Positions 54,514-61,814 of a stretch of DNA of 64,000 nt are shown one piece after another (the first letter of the stretch is position 1; every line of letters starts with the position of its first letter). The notes beneath the pieces are model-generated. The model saw only the letters and a list, made by a program, of their open reading frames with translations, did not search any database and was not told the origin of the DNA. Source of the DNA: Chloroflexi bacterium UBA6077 (GTDB lineage: Bacteria > Chloroflexota > UBA6077); NCBI GenBank assembly GCA_002436065.1, contig DIXP01000022.1, positions 58,095 to 122,094 of the forward strand. The letters are read 5' to 3'. Both the position numbers and the translations under genes were made by a program.

Positions 54514-55701
54514 TTAGCGCCGGAAGTTCTCTACGATCATGGCCAAGCCCTGGCCCCCACCTACACAGAGGGAGGCAAGCCCGATCTTCACCCTTCGGCG
54601 AGCCATCTCGTGAAGTAGGGTCACCAGGATTCGAGCTCCGCTTGCCCCGATCGGGTGGCCGAGGGCGATCGCCCCGCCATTCACGTTTACGATGGACTGG
54701 TCCAATCCCAGTTGGCGGAGTACGGCCACCGACTGGGCGGCGAACGCCTCGTTAAGCTCCACCAGCTCTATCTGCTCCAGACTGAGGCCGGTCTTCTCCA
54801 GGACCTTGCGAACCGCCGGCACCGGGCCCATGCCCATCACACGCGGCTCGACCCCTGCCCAGCCGTATCCGACGATGCGAGCCATTGGCTCGATGCCCAT
54901 CGCCTCGGCGGTCTTCGAGGACATCACCACCATGGCCGCCGCTCCGTCGTTGACCCCTGAGGAGTTTCCGGCGGTGACGGTACCGTCCTTCTTGAAGGCG
55001 GGTTTCAGCTTCGAAAGCTTCTCGGCGGTGGTCCCAGGACGTGGGTGCTCGTCCCGGTCCACCACCAGGGGATCTCCCTTGGCCTGGGGTGCCTGTACGG
55101 GGACGATCTCGCCCTTGAACAGCCCCTGCTCGATGGCCCTGGCGGCTTTAGCCTGGCTCTCCGCGGCGAACCGATCCTGCTCCTCCCGGGATATCCCCAT
55201 CTCCGAGGCCACGTTCTCCGCTGTTATCCCCATGTGGTACCCCTCTATGGAGCAGCTCAGGCCCTCGTCGATCATGCTGTCCACCAACTCCGCGTGGCCC
55301 ATTCGGTAGCCGAACCGCGCCCGGCGAAGGACATAAGGCGAACCCGACATGCTCTCCGCGCCGCCCGCCACCACGACGCGGGCATCCCCCAGCGCCACCT
55401 GCTGGGCGGCCAGCGCCACAGCCCTCAGTCCAGACCCGCACACCTGGTTGATGATCATGGCCGTGGCGCCGGCGGGTATGCCCGCTCGGATGGCCGCCTG
55501 GCGGGCAACGTTCATTCCTGCCCCGCCCTGCAGGACGTTGCCGAGGATCACCTCGTCCACCACGTCCGGAGCGACCCTGGCTCTCGCCATAGCCTCCGAA
55601 ATCGCCGCGGTCCCGAGCTGCGGCGCGGAGAGGTCCTTGAGGCTCCCCGCGAGGGTTCCTACTGGCGTGCGCACGCCCCCTGCGATCACGACATCCAGCA
55701 A
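54514..55701 (-). CDS. Acetyl-CoA C-acetyltransferase-type thiolase, cluster B
   Basis: A 395-residue thiolase paralogous to 23443-24633. The active-site cysteine is in VCGSGLRAVA, the histidine in GHPIGASGARI and the second cysteine in CVGGGQGLAM. It is the first gene of the cluster B operon. The start is probably TTG at 55701, 7 bases after GGAGG. GTG 55710 also reads in frame but directly overlaps that site. A promoter with a palindromic -10 region is about 70 bp upstream. Confidence 0.92.
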   Translation of the reverse strand: MLDVVIAGGVRTPVGTLAGSLKDLSAPQLGTAAISEAMARARVAPDVVDEVILGNVLQGGAGMNVARQAAIRAGIPAGATAMIINQVCGSGLRAVALAAQQVALGDARVVVAGGAESMSGSPYVLRRARFGYRMGHAELVDSMIDEGLSCSIEGYHMGITAENVASEMGISREEQDRFAAESQAKAARAIEQGLFKGEIVPVQAPQAKGDPLVVDRDEHPRPGTTAEKLSKLKPAFKKDGTVTAGNSSGVNDGAAAMVVMSSKTAEAMGIEPMARIVGYGWAGVEPRVMGMGPVPAVRKVLEKTGLSLEQIELVELNEAFAAQSVAVLRQLGLDQSIVNVNGGAIALGHPIGASGARILVTLLHEMARRRVKIGLASLCVGGGQGLAMIVENFRR

Positions 55702-55771
55702 CGCAAACACCTCCGCCCTTCCATGAAGTATTCAACCGTTTTGACGGTAATGACCACCAGACTACTACAGT

Positions 55772-55801
55772 AATATATTAACGATGTAGCAGGAACATCA
55801 A
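55772..55801 (-). promoter_or_regulatory. Promoter of cluster B with palindromic -10 region
   Basis: On the minus strand, TTGATG (55801-55796) and TATATT (55777-55772) are 18 bp apart. The -10 lies inside the palindrome TAATATATTA (55771-55780), which is flanked by CTAC and GTAG arms. This would allow a repressor to cover the -10. The divergent NrpR-like gene is a natural candidate. Confidence 0.5.
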
Positions 55802-55869
55802 AACACAGGCCGCGGCTGCTGTCAAGGGGATCTCGGGGCAAATAGCCTCGAAAGTGCGGGGAGTGCTGC

Positions 55870-55898
55870 TTGACGGGCGAAGGAATCCTCCCCATACT
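55870..55898 (+). promoter_or_regulatory. Sigma-70-type promoter for the NrpR-like regulator B
   Basis: TTGACG at 55870-55875 and CATACT at 55893-55898 with a 17-bp spacer point toward the regulator at 56061. The short palindrome AGGAATCCT lies in the spacer. Cluster B's own promoter lies about 70 bp away in the other direction, so the two form a divergent control region. Confidence 0.5.
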
Positions 55899-56060
55899 AC
55901 CGATCAGACACGTGAACTCTTTACGATATGCGGACCTGCTCGCTTGCGATTGATCTCCCAGGAGGCTCGATGCTTGTTTATGTGCCGATAGCTATCGTAG
56001 AATCGCTGGACATGGAGTGGTGGCGATGGAAGCTCACTCCCAAAGTGGTAGGTGGACTTG

Positions 56061-57107
56061 ATGGCAGAAACCGTTGTAGACAACGACACGCGTCTGGAGA
56101 TACTGCGGCTCGTGTCTGAGATTGATAGTCCCATCGGCGCCGACTCACTTGCGGTCAAGCTGGAGGACCGGGGCATAAATCTCACCCCCGATGCCGTTCG
56201 ATATCACTTGAGGATGCTGGACCAACAGAAGCTGACCTATCGGATCGGCAAGAGGGGGAGGATGGTTACTCCTGAGGGATGGAGGGAACTGAGGCGTTCC
56301 AGGGTGGACACTCGCATCGGGTGGGGCCTCGCCCGTCAGGAAACCATGGCCCAGCAGGTGACCTTCGATCCCTACAGCCGACGGGGACAGGTGGCAGCTT
56401 CACTCACCATCTTCCCGATCGAGGAGCAGGAGGGGGTGCTCCGCCATGTCGCGAGGGTGGCCCGTGCCGGGCTCTGTCTGAGCGAGCGGATGGCTCTAGC
56501 GAACAGCGGCGACAGGGTCGGCTCGGTAACGATACCGCCAGGTAAGGCCGGGATCATCACCGTGAGCACCTCGACCATCACCGGCATCCTCGTGTCGCAG
56601 GGTTTCCTGGTGAGCACCACCTACGCGGGGATCGCGGAGATCGCCGACTGGCGGCCCTATCGCTTCGTGGATGTGCTTCGATATGGCCAGGGTTCCATGG
56701 ACTCGGTGGAGAACCTCATCCGGCCGGGAAGCACCCGGGTGGGCCATACAGCCGAGCGGGGCAGGGGGTTGGTGATCGCGGATGTCCGCGAGCTGGTGGG
56801 CGTGGCGCGGGAGCGTGCTCGCGATCTGCTGAAGCAGTTGAGGGGTTGCGGCATCGGCGGGGTATTGATGGTTGGACAGGTTGGGCAACCGGTGCTGGGG
56901 GTCCCGGTCAGGGACCACACCTTCGGCGTGGCCAGCCTAGCCGGAGTGAACGCCACGCTCGCCGCCTACGAGTTGAATGTAGCCACCGATTTTCACCTGG
57001 TGAACTGTCTCGTGGATTACTCTTCTCTTCTCCCCGCGGAGCACTTACTCCCAGAGGCCGAGGTGAGATCGTGGGAGAGCGCCGGCTCGCTGGTGATGTG
57101 GGAGTAG
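56061..57107 (+). CDS. NrpR-like transcriptional regulator (winged helix plus one DUF128 domain), B
   Basis: A 348-residue paralogue of the regulator at 33343-34467. The winged helix (VVDNDTRLEILRLVSEIDSP, DAVRYHLRMLDQQKLTYRIGKRG) is followed by the NrpR-type effector domain (ASLTIFPIEEQ, GKAGIITVSTSTITG, YAGIAEIADWRPYRFVDV, GIGGVLMVGQVGQPVLGVPV). It is divergent from cluster B, as its sister is from cluster A. The ATG at 56061 follows AGGTGG; GTG 56052 would add three residues. Ligand unknown; a 2-oxo acid or dicarboxylate is plausible because methanogen NrpR senses 2-oxoglutarate. Confidence 0.83.
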   Translation: MAETVVDNDTRLEILRLVSEIDSPIGADSLAVKLEDRGINLTPDAVRYHLRMLDQQKLTYRIGKRGRMVTPEGWRELRRSRVDTRIGWGLARQETMAQQVTFDPYSRRGQVAASLTIFPIEEQEGVLRHVARVARAGLCLSERMALANSGDRVGSVTIPPGKAGIITVSTSTITGILVSQGFLVSTTYAGIAEIADWRPYRFVDVLRYGQGSMDSVENLIRPGSTRVGHTAERGRGLVIADVRELVGVARERARDLLKQLRGCGIGGVLMVGQVGQPVLGVPVRDHTFGVASLAGVNATLAAYELNVATDFHLVNCLVDYSSLLPAEHLLPEAEVRSWESAGSLVMWE

Positions 57108-57158
57108 AGGCTGGGCGCGTGCTATCATTGATGGCAGTTCAGCAGGGGGTATTTGTTG

Positions 57159-58259
57159 GTGCAGACTGCCATTATCGGCCTGCCTAAGGCGGGCAAGACC
57201 ACCGTGTTCAACGCCCTCACCGGAGCACGGGCCAAGACAGGTGCCTACAGCGTGGCCACCGAGGCCAACATCGCCGTGGTGCAGGTTCCCGACCGTCGTC
57301 TGGGGGAGTTGGCCGCGATCTTCCATCCTCAGAAGGTGGTGCATGCCGTCGTCGAGTACGTCGACGCGGGCGGCGTCGTTAAGGGGGGAGCGAAGAGCGA
57401 GGGGATAAGCGGGCAGCTGCTCAACCAGATCAGCAAGGCCGACGCCCTGTTGGAGGTGGTACGGGTCTTCGAGGACGAGGCTCTTCTCCATCCCGAGGGG
57501 TCGGTGGATCCAGCCAGGGATGTGGCCACCATGGACCTGGAGCTAGCCTTCTCCGACCTGGCTATCATAGAGCGCCGGTTGGAGCGTTTGAAGGATGCGG
57601 TCCACAAGCTGAAGCCCCAGGAGCGGGAGGCCGGCGAGCGAGAGAGGGAGCTGCTCACCCGCATCAAGGGCGAGCTGGAGAAGGAGATCCCCATCCGTGC
57701 CCAGCAGCTCACCGACGAGGAGAAGCTGGCGATCCGGGCCTTCCAGTTCCTGAGTGAGAAGCCGCTGCTGATCGTGCTCAACCTGAGTGAGGACCAGATG
57801 GGTCGTGCCGCGGAGATCCAGGCCGAGGTTAGCAGGGGCTACAGCGTGCCCCACACCGCATTCACCACGCTGTGCGGCCAGGTGGAGGCGGAGGTGGCCG
57901 AACTGGATCCGCAGGAGAAGCAGCAGTTCCTGGAGGCAATGGGGATCGAGGAGTCTGGGATCCACAGGGTTATCGGTCTCACCTACCAACTGCTGGACTA
58001 CGTCTCCTTCCTGACGGTGGGGGAGGACGAGGTGAGGGCCTGGACGGTGCGTCGGAACACCCCCGCCCAGAAGGCGGCAGGGACCATTCACTCGGACCTG
58101 GAGCGGGGCTTCATCCGGGCCGAGGTGGTCAAGTACGCTGACCTGATGTCCGTCGGCGGCAGTATGGCCGAGGCTCGCAAGCGGGGCTTCCTCCGCCTGG
58201 AGGGCAAGCTCTACCCAGTCCAGGACGGCGACATCATGAACATCCTCTTCAACGTGTAG
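57159..58259 (+). CDS. ychF: YchF-family P-loop ATPase (Obg-related)
   Basis: A 366-residue translation-factor-family NTPase. The P-loop is GLPKAGKTT (more often GLPNVGKST), and the specificity motif reads NLSE instead of NKxD, as expected for YchF proteins, which prefer ATP. A helical region (about 130-200) and a C-terminal TGS domain (about 280-366, from TVGEDEVRAWTVRRNTPAQKAAGTIHSDLE) follow. It binds ribosomes and affects stress responses in other bacteria. The start GTG 57159 sits 8 bases after AGGGGGT; TTG 57153 or 57156 are alternatives. It is not functionally tied to the catabolic cluster. Confidence 0.9.
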   Translation: MQTAIIGLPKAGKTTVFNALTGARAKTGAYSVATEANIAVVQVPDRRLGELAAIFHPQKVVHAVVEYVDAGGVVKGGAKSEGISGQLLNQISKADALLEVVRVFEDEALLHPEGSVDPARDVATMDLELAFSDLAIIERRLERLKDAVHKLKPQEREAGERERELLTRIKGELEKEIPIRAQQLTDEEKLAIRAFQFLSEKPLLIVLNLSEDQMGRAAEIQAEVSRGYSVPHTAFTTLCGQVEAEVAELDPQEKQQFLEAMGIEESGIHRVIGLTYQLLDYVSFLTVGEDEVRAWTVRRNTPAQKAAGTIHSDLERGFIRAEVVKYADLMSVGGSMAEARKRGFLRLEGKLYPVQDGDIMNILFNV

Positions 58260-58268
58260 CACTATTCC

Positions 58269-58289
58269 CCCTCTCCCCCTGGGAGAGGG
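58269..58289. repeat. Short hairpin of the CCCTCTCCC repeat family
   Basis: CCCTCTCCC at 58269-58277 and GGGAGAGGG at 58281-58289 form a 9-bp stem with a 3-base loop between the ychF stop and the next gene. The following GGGGTGAGGGC also matches the inner part of the element at 5010-5157. It has no T-tract, so a repeat remnant is likelier than a terminator. Confidence 0.6.
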
Positions 58290-58310
58290 CCGGGGTGAGG
58301 GCAAACTTCC

Positions 58311-58679
58311 ATGAAGAAGATCAAGATCACGGCCGGCGACGTAACGGCCGCGGCTATCCTCAACGACACGAAGACGGCCGAGGCCATATGGGCTGCCCTG
58401 CCCATTCAGGCGAGGGGCAGCAGCTGGGGCGACGAGATCTACTTCTCCATACCGGTGAAGCTGGAGACGGAGAGAGGCCAGGAGGTGGTGGAGTTGGGCG
58501 ACCTCGGTTACTGGGCGCCGGGCAGCGCCTTCTGCATCTTCTTCGGTTCGACCCCTGCTAGCCGGGGCAGTGAGATCCGCCCAGCCAGTGAGGTCACCGT
58601 CTTCGGCAAGGTGGAGGGTACCCCCAAGCTGTTCAAGAAGGTGCCCTCCGGGGCCAAGGTGGTGCTGGAGCGGGCTTAG
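58311..58679 (+). CDS. Cyclophilin-like (TM1367-type) small protein
   Basis: A 122-residue protein of the cyclophilin-like fold seen in Thermotoga TM1367. ILNDTKTAEAIWAALPIQARGSSWGDEIYFSIP matches the N-terminal half, and LGDLGYWAPGSAFCIFFGSTPAS the central strands, ending in FGKVEG...VPSGAKVVLER. The arginine and aromatic residues of active prolyl isomerases are not evident, so catalytic activity is doubtful. It follows ychF on the same strand and may share its transcript. Confidence 0.8.
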   Translation: MKKIKITAGDVTAAAILNDTKTAEAIWAALPIQARGSSWGDEIYFSIPVKLETERGQEVVELGDLGYWAPGSAFCIFFGSTPASRGSEIRPASEVTVFGKVEGTPKLFKKVPSGAKVVLERA

Positions 58680-58732
58680 CATTCCAGGACGGCTTCTGCC
58701 GTTCCGGTCACTCTGAGGCGCCTGCCGCACCT

Positions 58733-58795
58733 GTCATCCTGAGGCGCCGCAGCCTGCTCAGAATGACAAATTGGGGGCGGCCTGCTCAGGGTGAC
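58733..58795. repeat. Second cluster of GTCATCCTGAG/GCTCAGAATGAC repeats
   Basis: Contains GTCATCCTGAGGCGCCGCAG (58733-58752), identical to 8300-8319, overlapping GCCTGCTCAGAATGAC (58752-58767) and CGGCCTGCTCAGGGTGAC (58778-58795). These match the family at 8235-8495, again placed between genes. It lies between two convergent genes. Confidence 0.75.
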
Positions 58796-58837
58796 AAGGA
58801 ACAGTGGTCACTCCGAATGGCAATGGAAGCTGCAGCG

Positions 58838-59131
58838 CTAGTCGATTTCCACCTTCGTGGCCCTGCGCTGGGGCTTCTCTTCCGTCTCGGTGCGGGCGAT
58901 GGCCGTGTCCAGCAAGCTCCGGAGCGCCAGCAGCTGCTCCCGGCGCGCTGCCTTCATGTGTTGCCTGAAGTCGCGCGGCAGGATGCTCCCTACCTTGCAG
59001 GCGACTTTGTCCGGTCTGTTCTCCCGTAACCATGAGACCAACTCGGCGGGTCCCTCGAGACTGATCTTTATCGTGAGGCTTCGGTCCTCGTCGTCCTCTA
59101 GCCTCACCTCCTTGGCTTCATGCTCGGCCAT
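58838..59131 (-). CDS. Small conserved-looking protein downstream of ArsA-family ATPase
   Basis: A 97-residue charged protein I cannot assign. It has an acidic start (KEVRLEDDEDRSLTIKIS), a middle containing WLRENRPDKVACKVGSILPRDF and a helical, basic C-terminus with LLALRSLLDTAIARTE. It starts 18 bp after the stop of the ArsA-family gene on the same strand, so the two are probably cotranscribed. The short gap and codon usage support a real gene. A partner or regulator of the ATPase is possible. Confidence 0.55.
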   Translation of the reverse strand: MAEHEAKEVRLEDDEDRSLTIKISLEGPAELVSWLRENRPDKVACKVGSILPRDFRQHMKAARREQLLALRSLLDTAIARTETEEKPQRRATKVEID

Positions 59132-59149
59132 CGGTATGCCTCCTCATCA

Positions 59150-60334
59150 TCACTTCGCGTTACCCCCATTAGAGGGTGCGAATCGGACCCTCAGGATGCC
59201 ATCTTCAAGCTTGGCGCCCTGGGTCCGCATGCCACTCAGCGCCCTGGGCAGCACCAGGTTTCGTTTCTGGTTTCCAATCTGGAGGATCAGCTCGTCTCCC
59301 ACCTGCATCAGATCGATGTCGCCCTTGCTGGCGAAGGGCAGGGACAGCAGCAGTTGGTAGCCGTCCTCGGCCTTCTCGAAGCTGTAGGTCCGGCCCTGAT
59401 GGTAGACGGCGGTGGGGTCTTCGGTGCCGAACAGCCGCTCCGCCACTTCCTTCAGCAGGCTCAGTCCCACGACCTCCTGGTTCATCAGCGGTAAGTACCG
59501 AATGGGCGTGGGCGCGAAGCCCTCCTCCACCATCTTCATATACCGTGCCTGGGATGCCTTCCAGGTATCGAAGTAGCTGTCTGTTACTTCTTCTGGGATC
59601 ACCCGGTTGCAGATCACCAGGTCGGTTGGGTAGCCGTACAGGTTCAGGTAGGTGAAGGTCCGCTGAGCCTCCTTCACCACCATCTTCTCGGCGTTGACTA
59701 CCAACCTCACAGAGCTGAGGCTGGGATCGGCCAGCAGCTTCTGCATTCGGTCCAGTTGACGGAACAGGTCGGCCGCCGAGTCGTACACATCGTCGCCCGG
59801 CAGCGGGATTCCGACCAACGGCTTCACCACGGGTCGGGCCACCTGGATCAACCTGCGCTGGATCGGAAAGATCTTCTCCATCCACCAGCGGGCGATCTCA
59901 GGGAAGGTGAGCAGCTCCAGGGTCTCCGCCGTGGGGGCGCAGTCCAGGATAATTGTGTCGTACTCTCGGCTGTCGTACAGACGTACCAACTGGAGCAGAC
60001 TGGCCAGCTCGCTCATCCCCGGTGGGACGGTGAGCTCCTCGGCCACTATGCTGTCGATCCCGCGCCAGGAGAGGAGTGCCTCCAGGTATTTCTGTATCGT
60101 GCCCCAGTGGGTCTGCACCTCGTGGTAGACGTCGACCTCCTGGCCCCAGAGGTTCTCGGCTATGGAAACGGGTTCCGGCCCTAGCCGCAGGTCGAAGGAG
60201 TCGGCTAGGCTGTGGGCCGCGTCGGTGCTGAGCACTATCGTCTTGTGCCCCAACTGCGCGGAGCGCAGGGCTGTCGCCGCCGCCATGGTAGTCTTGCCGA
60301 CGCCACCCTTGCCCGTGTATAGCAGGATTCGCAT
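59150..60334 (-). CDS. ArsA/GET3-family ATPase with C-terminal Hsp20-like domain
   Basis: A 394-residue ATPase. The deviant P-loop is YTGKGGVGKTT (8-16), with DAAHSLADSF as switch I and DCAPTAETLELL as switch II. The C-terminal ~80 residues (from about YSFEKAEDGYQLLLSLPF) form an alpha-crystallin/Hsp20-like module found in bacterial ArsA-like proteins. Members move metalloids or target membrane proteins. No ArsB, ArsC, ArsD or ArsR gene is nearby, so arsenite export is not supported and a chaperone-like role is more likely. Downstream is the small gene at 58838. Confidence 0.88.
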   Translation of the reverse strand: MRILLYTGKGGVGKTTMAAATALRSAQLGHKTIVLSTDAAHSLADSFDLRLGPEPVSIAENLWGQEVDVYHEVQTHWGTIQKYLEALLSWRGIDSIVAEELTVPPGMSELASLLQLVRLYDSREYDTIILDCAPTAETLELLTFPEIARWWMEKIFPIQRRLIQVARPVVKPLVGIPLPGDDVYDSAADLFRQLDRMQKLLADPSLSSVRLVVNAEKMVVKEAQRTFTYLNLYGYPTDLVICNRVIPEEVTDSYFDTWKASQARYMKMVEEGFAPTPIRYLPLMNQEVVGLSLLKEVAERLFGTEDPTAVYHQGRTYSFEKAEDGYQLLLSLPFASKGDIDLMQVGDELILQIGNQKRNLVLPRALSGMRTQGAKLEDGILRVRFAPSNGGNAK

Positions 60335-60409
60335 GCTGTGCTCGCCTTCTTGGATGTAAGAGTTTCCTCAACTGTACACATTATAGCAGCCAACGGCCAG
60401 CCCATCTGC

Positions 60410-60585
60410 CGGATGTCCTCGGTCGCTAGAGCCTTCAGAGAGGTGCGCAGGCGCACCCGACCGATGAGTTGCTTCCAGAACAGCGCATCCTGTGATGCGG
60501 ATCATCTACGCCATTATCGCCCATCTGAACCAGCGCTGGAGCCAGCACGCCTCAGCTCAATCTACACAACTATCTTGACGCTACC
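60410..60585 (+). pseudogene. Right-end fragment of an IS256-type transposase gene
   Basis: This 176-bp segment matches 63811-63986 with three differences. It encodes ARAFREVRRRTRPMSCFQN, then after a one-base shift RIIYAIIAHLNQRW, and ends with TGA at 60576-60578. This resembles the C-terminus of IS256/Mutator-type transposases. The same single-base insertion after TGTGAT disrupts both copies, so neither encodes an active protein. The left part of the element is missing here. It lies upstream of the ArsA-family gene and next to a truncated MFS gene. Confidence 0.72.
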
Positions 60586-60620
60586 GGACGTAGTATCCAC
60601 CCTACTCGCCCCGACCACAA

Positions 60621-60646
60621 AGCCCGCCGGAAATCTCCGGCGGGCT
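60621..60646 (-). terminator. Terminator hairpin downstream of the MFS fragment
   Basis: AGCCCGCCGGA (60621-60631) pairs exactly with 60636-60646 across a 4-base loop, an 11-bp GC-rich stem. On the minus strand a short TTTGT follows; on the plus strand a pyrimidine-rich CTTCTGTT follows. It could stop transcription in both directions and lies just beyond the MFS fragment's stop. Confidence 0.65.
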
Positions 60647-60678
60647 CTTCTGTTCCCCTCCTCGATGCCATCGCTGGC

Positions 60679-61044
60679 TCAGGCCTTGTTCACCTGCTCG
60701 GTTGGCTTCTGAGTCGTGCTGCGTGGGATCAGGATCGCGCAGGCAATCACTCCCACCATGATCATGCCTGCGGCCAGAGTCGAGGCGGCACCGAAGCCGG
60801 ATCGGTCCACGATCAACCCCAGGATGAAGGGTCCAAATACTGTTCCCAGGTCACAGGTGAAACGGTACATCCCCATTCCTCGGCCTAGCGAACGGTCAGG
60901 CACGAGGTCGGCTATCAGGGCGGAGAGCATGTTGTTGGCTACGATCGCCATGGAGATTAGGAAGGTGCTTATCGTGAAGATCCATATGCTCTCGCCGGTG
61001 AGCAGGTAGAGATTGCCGGCGACGCCCAGGAGCAGCAATGGCAT
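60679..61044 (-). pseudogene. C-terminal remnant of an MFS transporter
   Basis: Only 121 residues remain, about the last four helices of a major facilitator protein: LYLLTGESIWIFTISTFLISMAIVANNMLSALIADLVPD, GMYRFTCDLGTVFGPFILGLIVDRSGFGAA and a closing helix. A complete MFS protein is about 400 residues. The preceding DNA holds no matching N-terminal part and no clear ribosome site, so it is a truncated gene. An IS256-type fragment 90 bp away suggests that a transposition or deletion removed the rest. Confidence 0.75.
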
Positions 61045-61388
61045 GACCTTCTTAATCGAGTGAGGTTATACGAGTTGGGATGTCCGGCGCGTATGGTCTT
61101 ATGGTGTGGATAGCCGCGCACTGTAGCACTCCTGCACTTCTGATGCAAAGGTGAGAGCTACCGATCTTCCCGGCCGGAGAAGGGAAAAAGCCATCTCTGG
61201 TGCCTCCGGATCCCTGGCCCTCCCTGAGGCCTGGGAAGTTCTGCCGCCAGGCCTCAGGGAGAAGCCAGAACTGAAGTCATAGCCATCCAACGCCTCTGCA
61301 GATGTGCCTCGCTCTGAGCTCATTCGGGTAAGTGGCATGAGTTGGCCGGTGGAGACGGCTATCGAGGAATGCAAGCCGCAGCGACCGT
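61045..61388. other. Gene-free stretch with a 14-bp stem hairpin
   Basis: I see no credible gene. TCCCTGAGGCCTGG at 61221-61234 pairs exactly with 61247-61260 across a 12-base loop, about 130 bp beyond the end of the aconitase X operon. Without a T-tract it is a weak terminator candidate; it may protect the mRNA's 3' end. Confidence 0.5.
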
Positions 61389-61814
61389 TCAGTTCTCCGC
61401 GGCCACCCGTTCGACGGTTCCGTCGGAGCGGATGGTCACTCGGTCCCCTGTCCGAAGCCGCTGGAAGTCCATCTCGTTCAGGGCAATCACCGGCACAACT
61501 CTGTCATACAGCTCGCTTGCCACCACTGCTCCCAGTGCCAGCATCGGGTCGACACAAGAAGCGACGATGGCAGCGGGCGCCGTTCCTACCCGTATGGTCT
61601 CAAGCAGCACTGTGCTGGCGGTAGTCGAGCCTCGTGAATAGGGTAGCACCAGCACTTGCCCCGTGACTTTCTGCCCCGATAGCTCGTGACGCCGGTCTAT
61701 GATCTCCCCAGACGCCGGATCCAAACCGCCCCAGAAACTGAGTGGTTCCCTCGTCACGAGAGCGGATCCTGATGCATTTCCCTCTACCATCGGAGTACCT
61801 GTCATTAGTTCCAT
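61389..61814 (-). CDS. Aconitase X small (swivel) subunit
   Basis: A 141-residue DUF126-type protein, the swivelling subunit of aconitase X. GNASGSALVTREPLSFWGGLDP, GEIIDRRHELSGQKVTGQVLVLPYSRGST and a late VIALNEMDFQRLRTGDRVTI match the family. The serine loop (RGSTTAST) corresponds to the substrate-contacting loop of aconitase-fold enzymes. The ATG at 61814 follows GGAGGAATCACT and overlaps the large-subunit stop by 10 bp, so expression is coupled. The ORF from 61985 lies inside the large subunit and is rejected. Confidence 0.9.
   Translation of the reverse strand: MELMTGTPMVEGNASGSALVTREPLSFWGGLDPASGEIIDRRHELSGQKVTGQVLVLPYSRGSTTASTVLLETIRVGTAPAAIVASCVDPMLALGAVVASELYDRVVPVIALNEMDFQRLRTGDRVTIRSDGTVERVAAEN

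Noticed and set aside
56028..56041. GGAA-N6-TCCC as an NrpR operator
   Set aside because: It differs from the methanogen GGAA-N6-TTCC site by one base, has no counterpart upstream of regulator A, and short matches like this are frequent.
59150..60334. Arsenic resistance locus
   Set aside because: Only an ArsA-family ATPase is present; no ArsB, ArsC, ArsD or ArsR neighbour.
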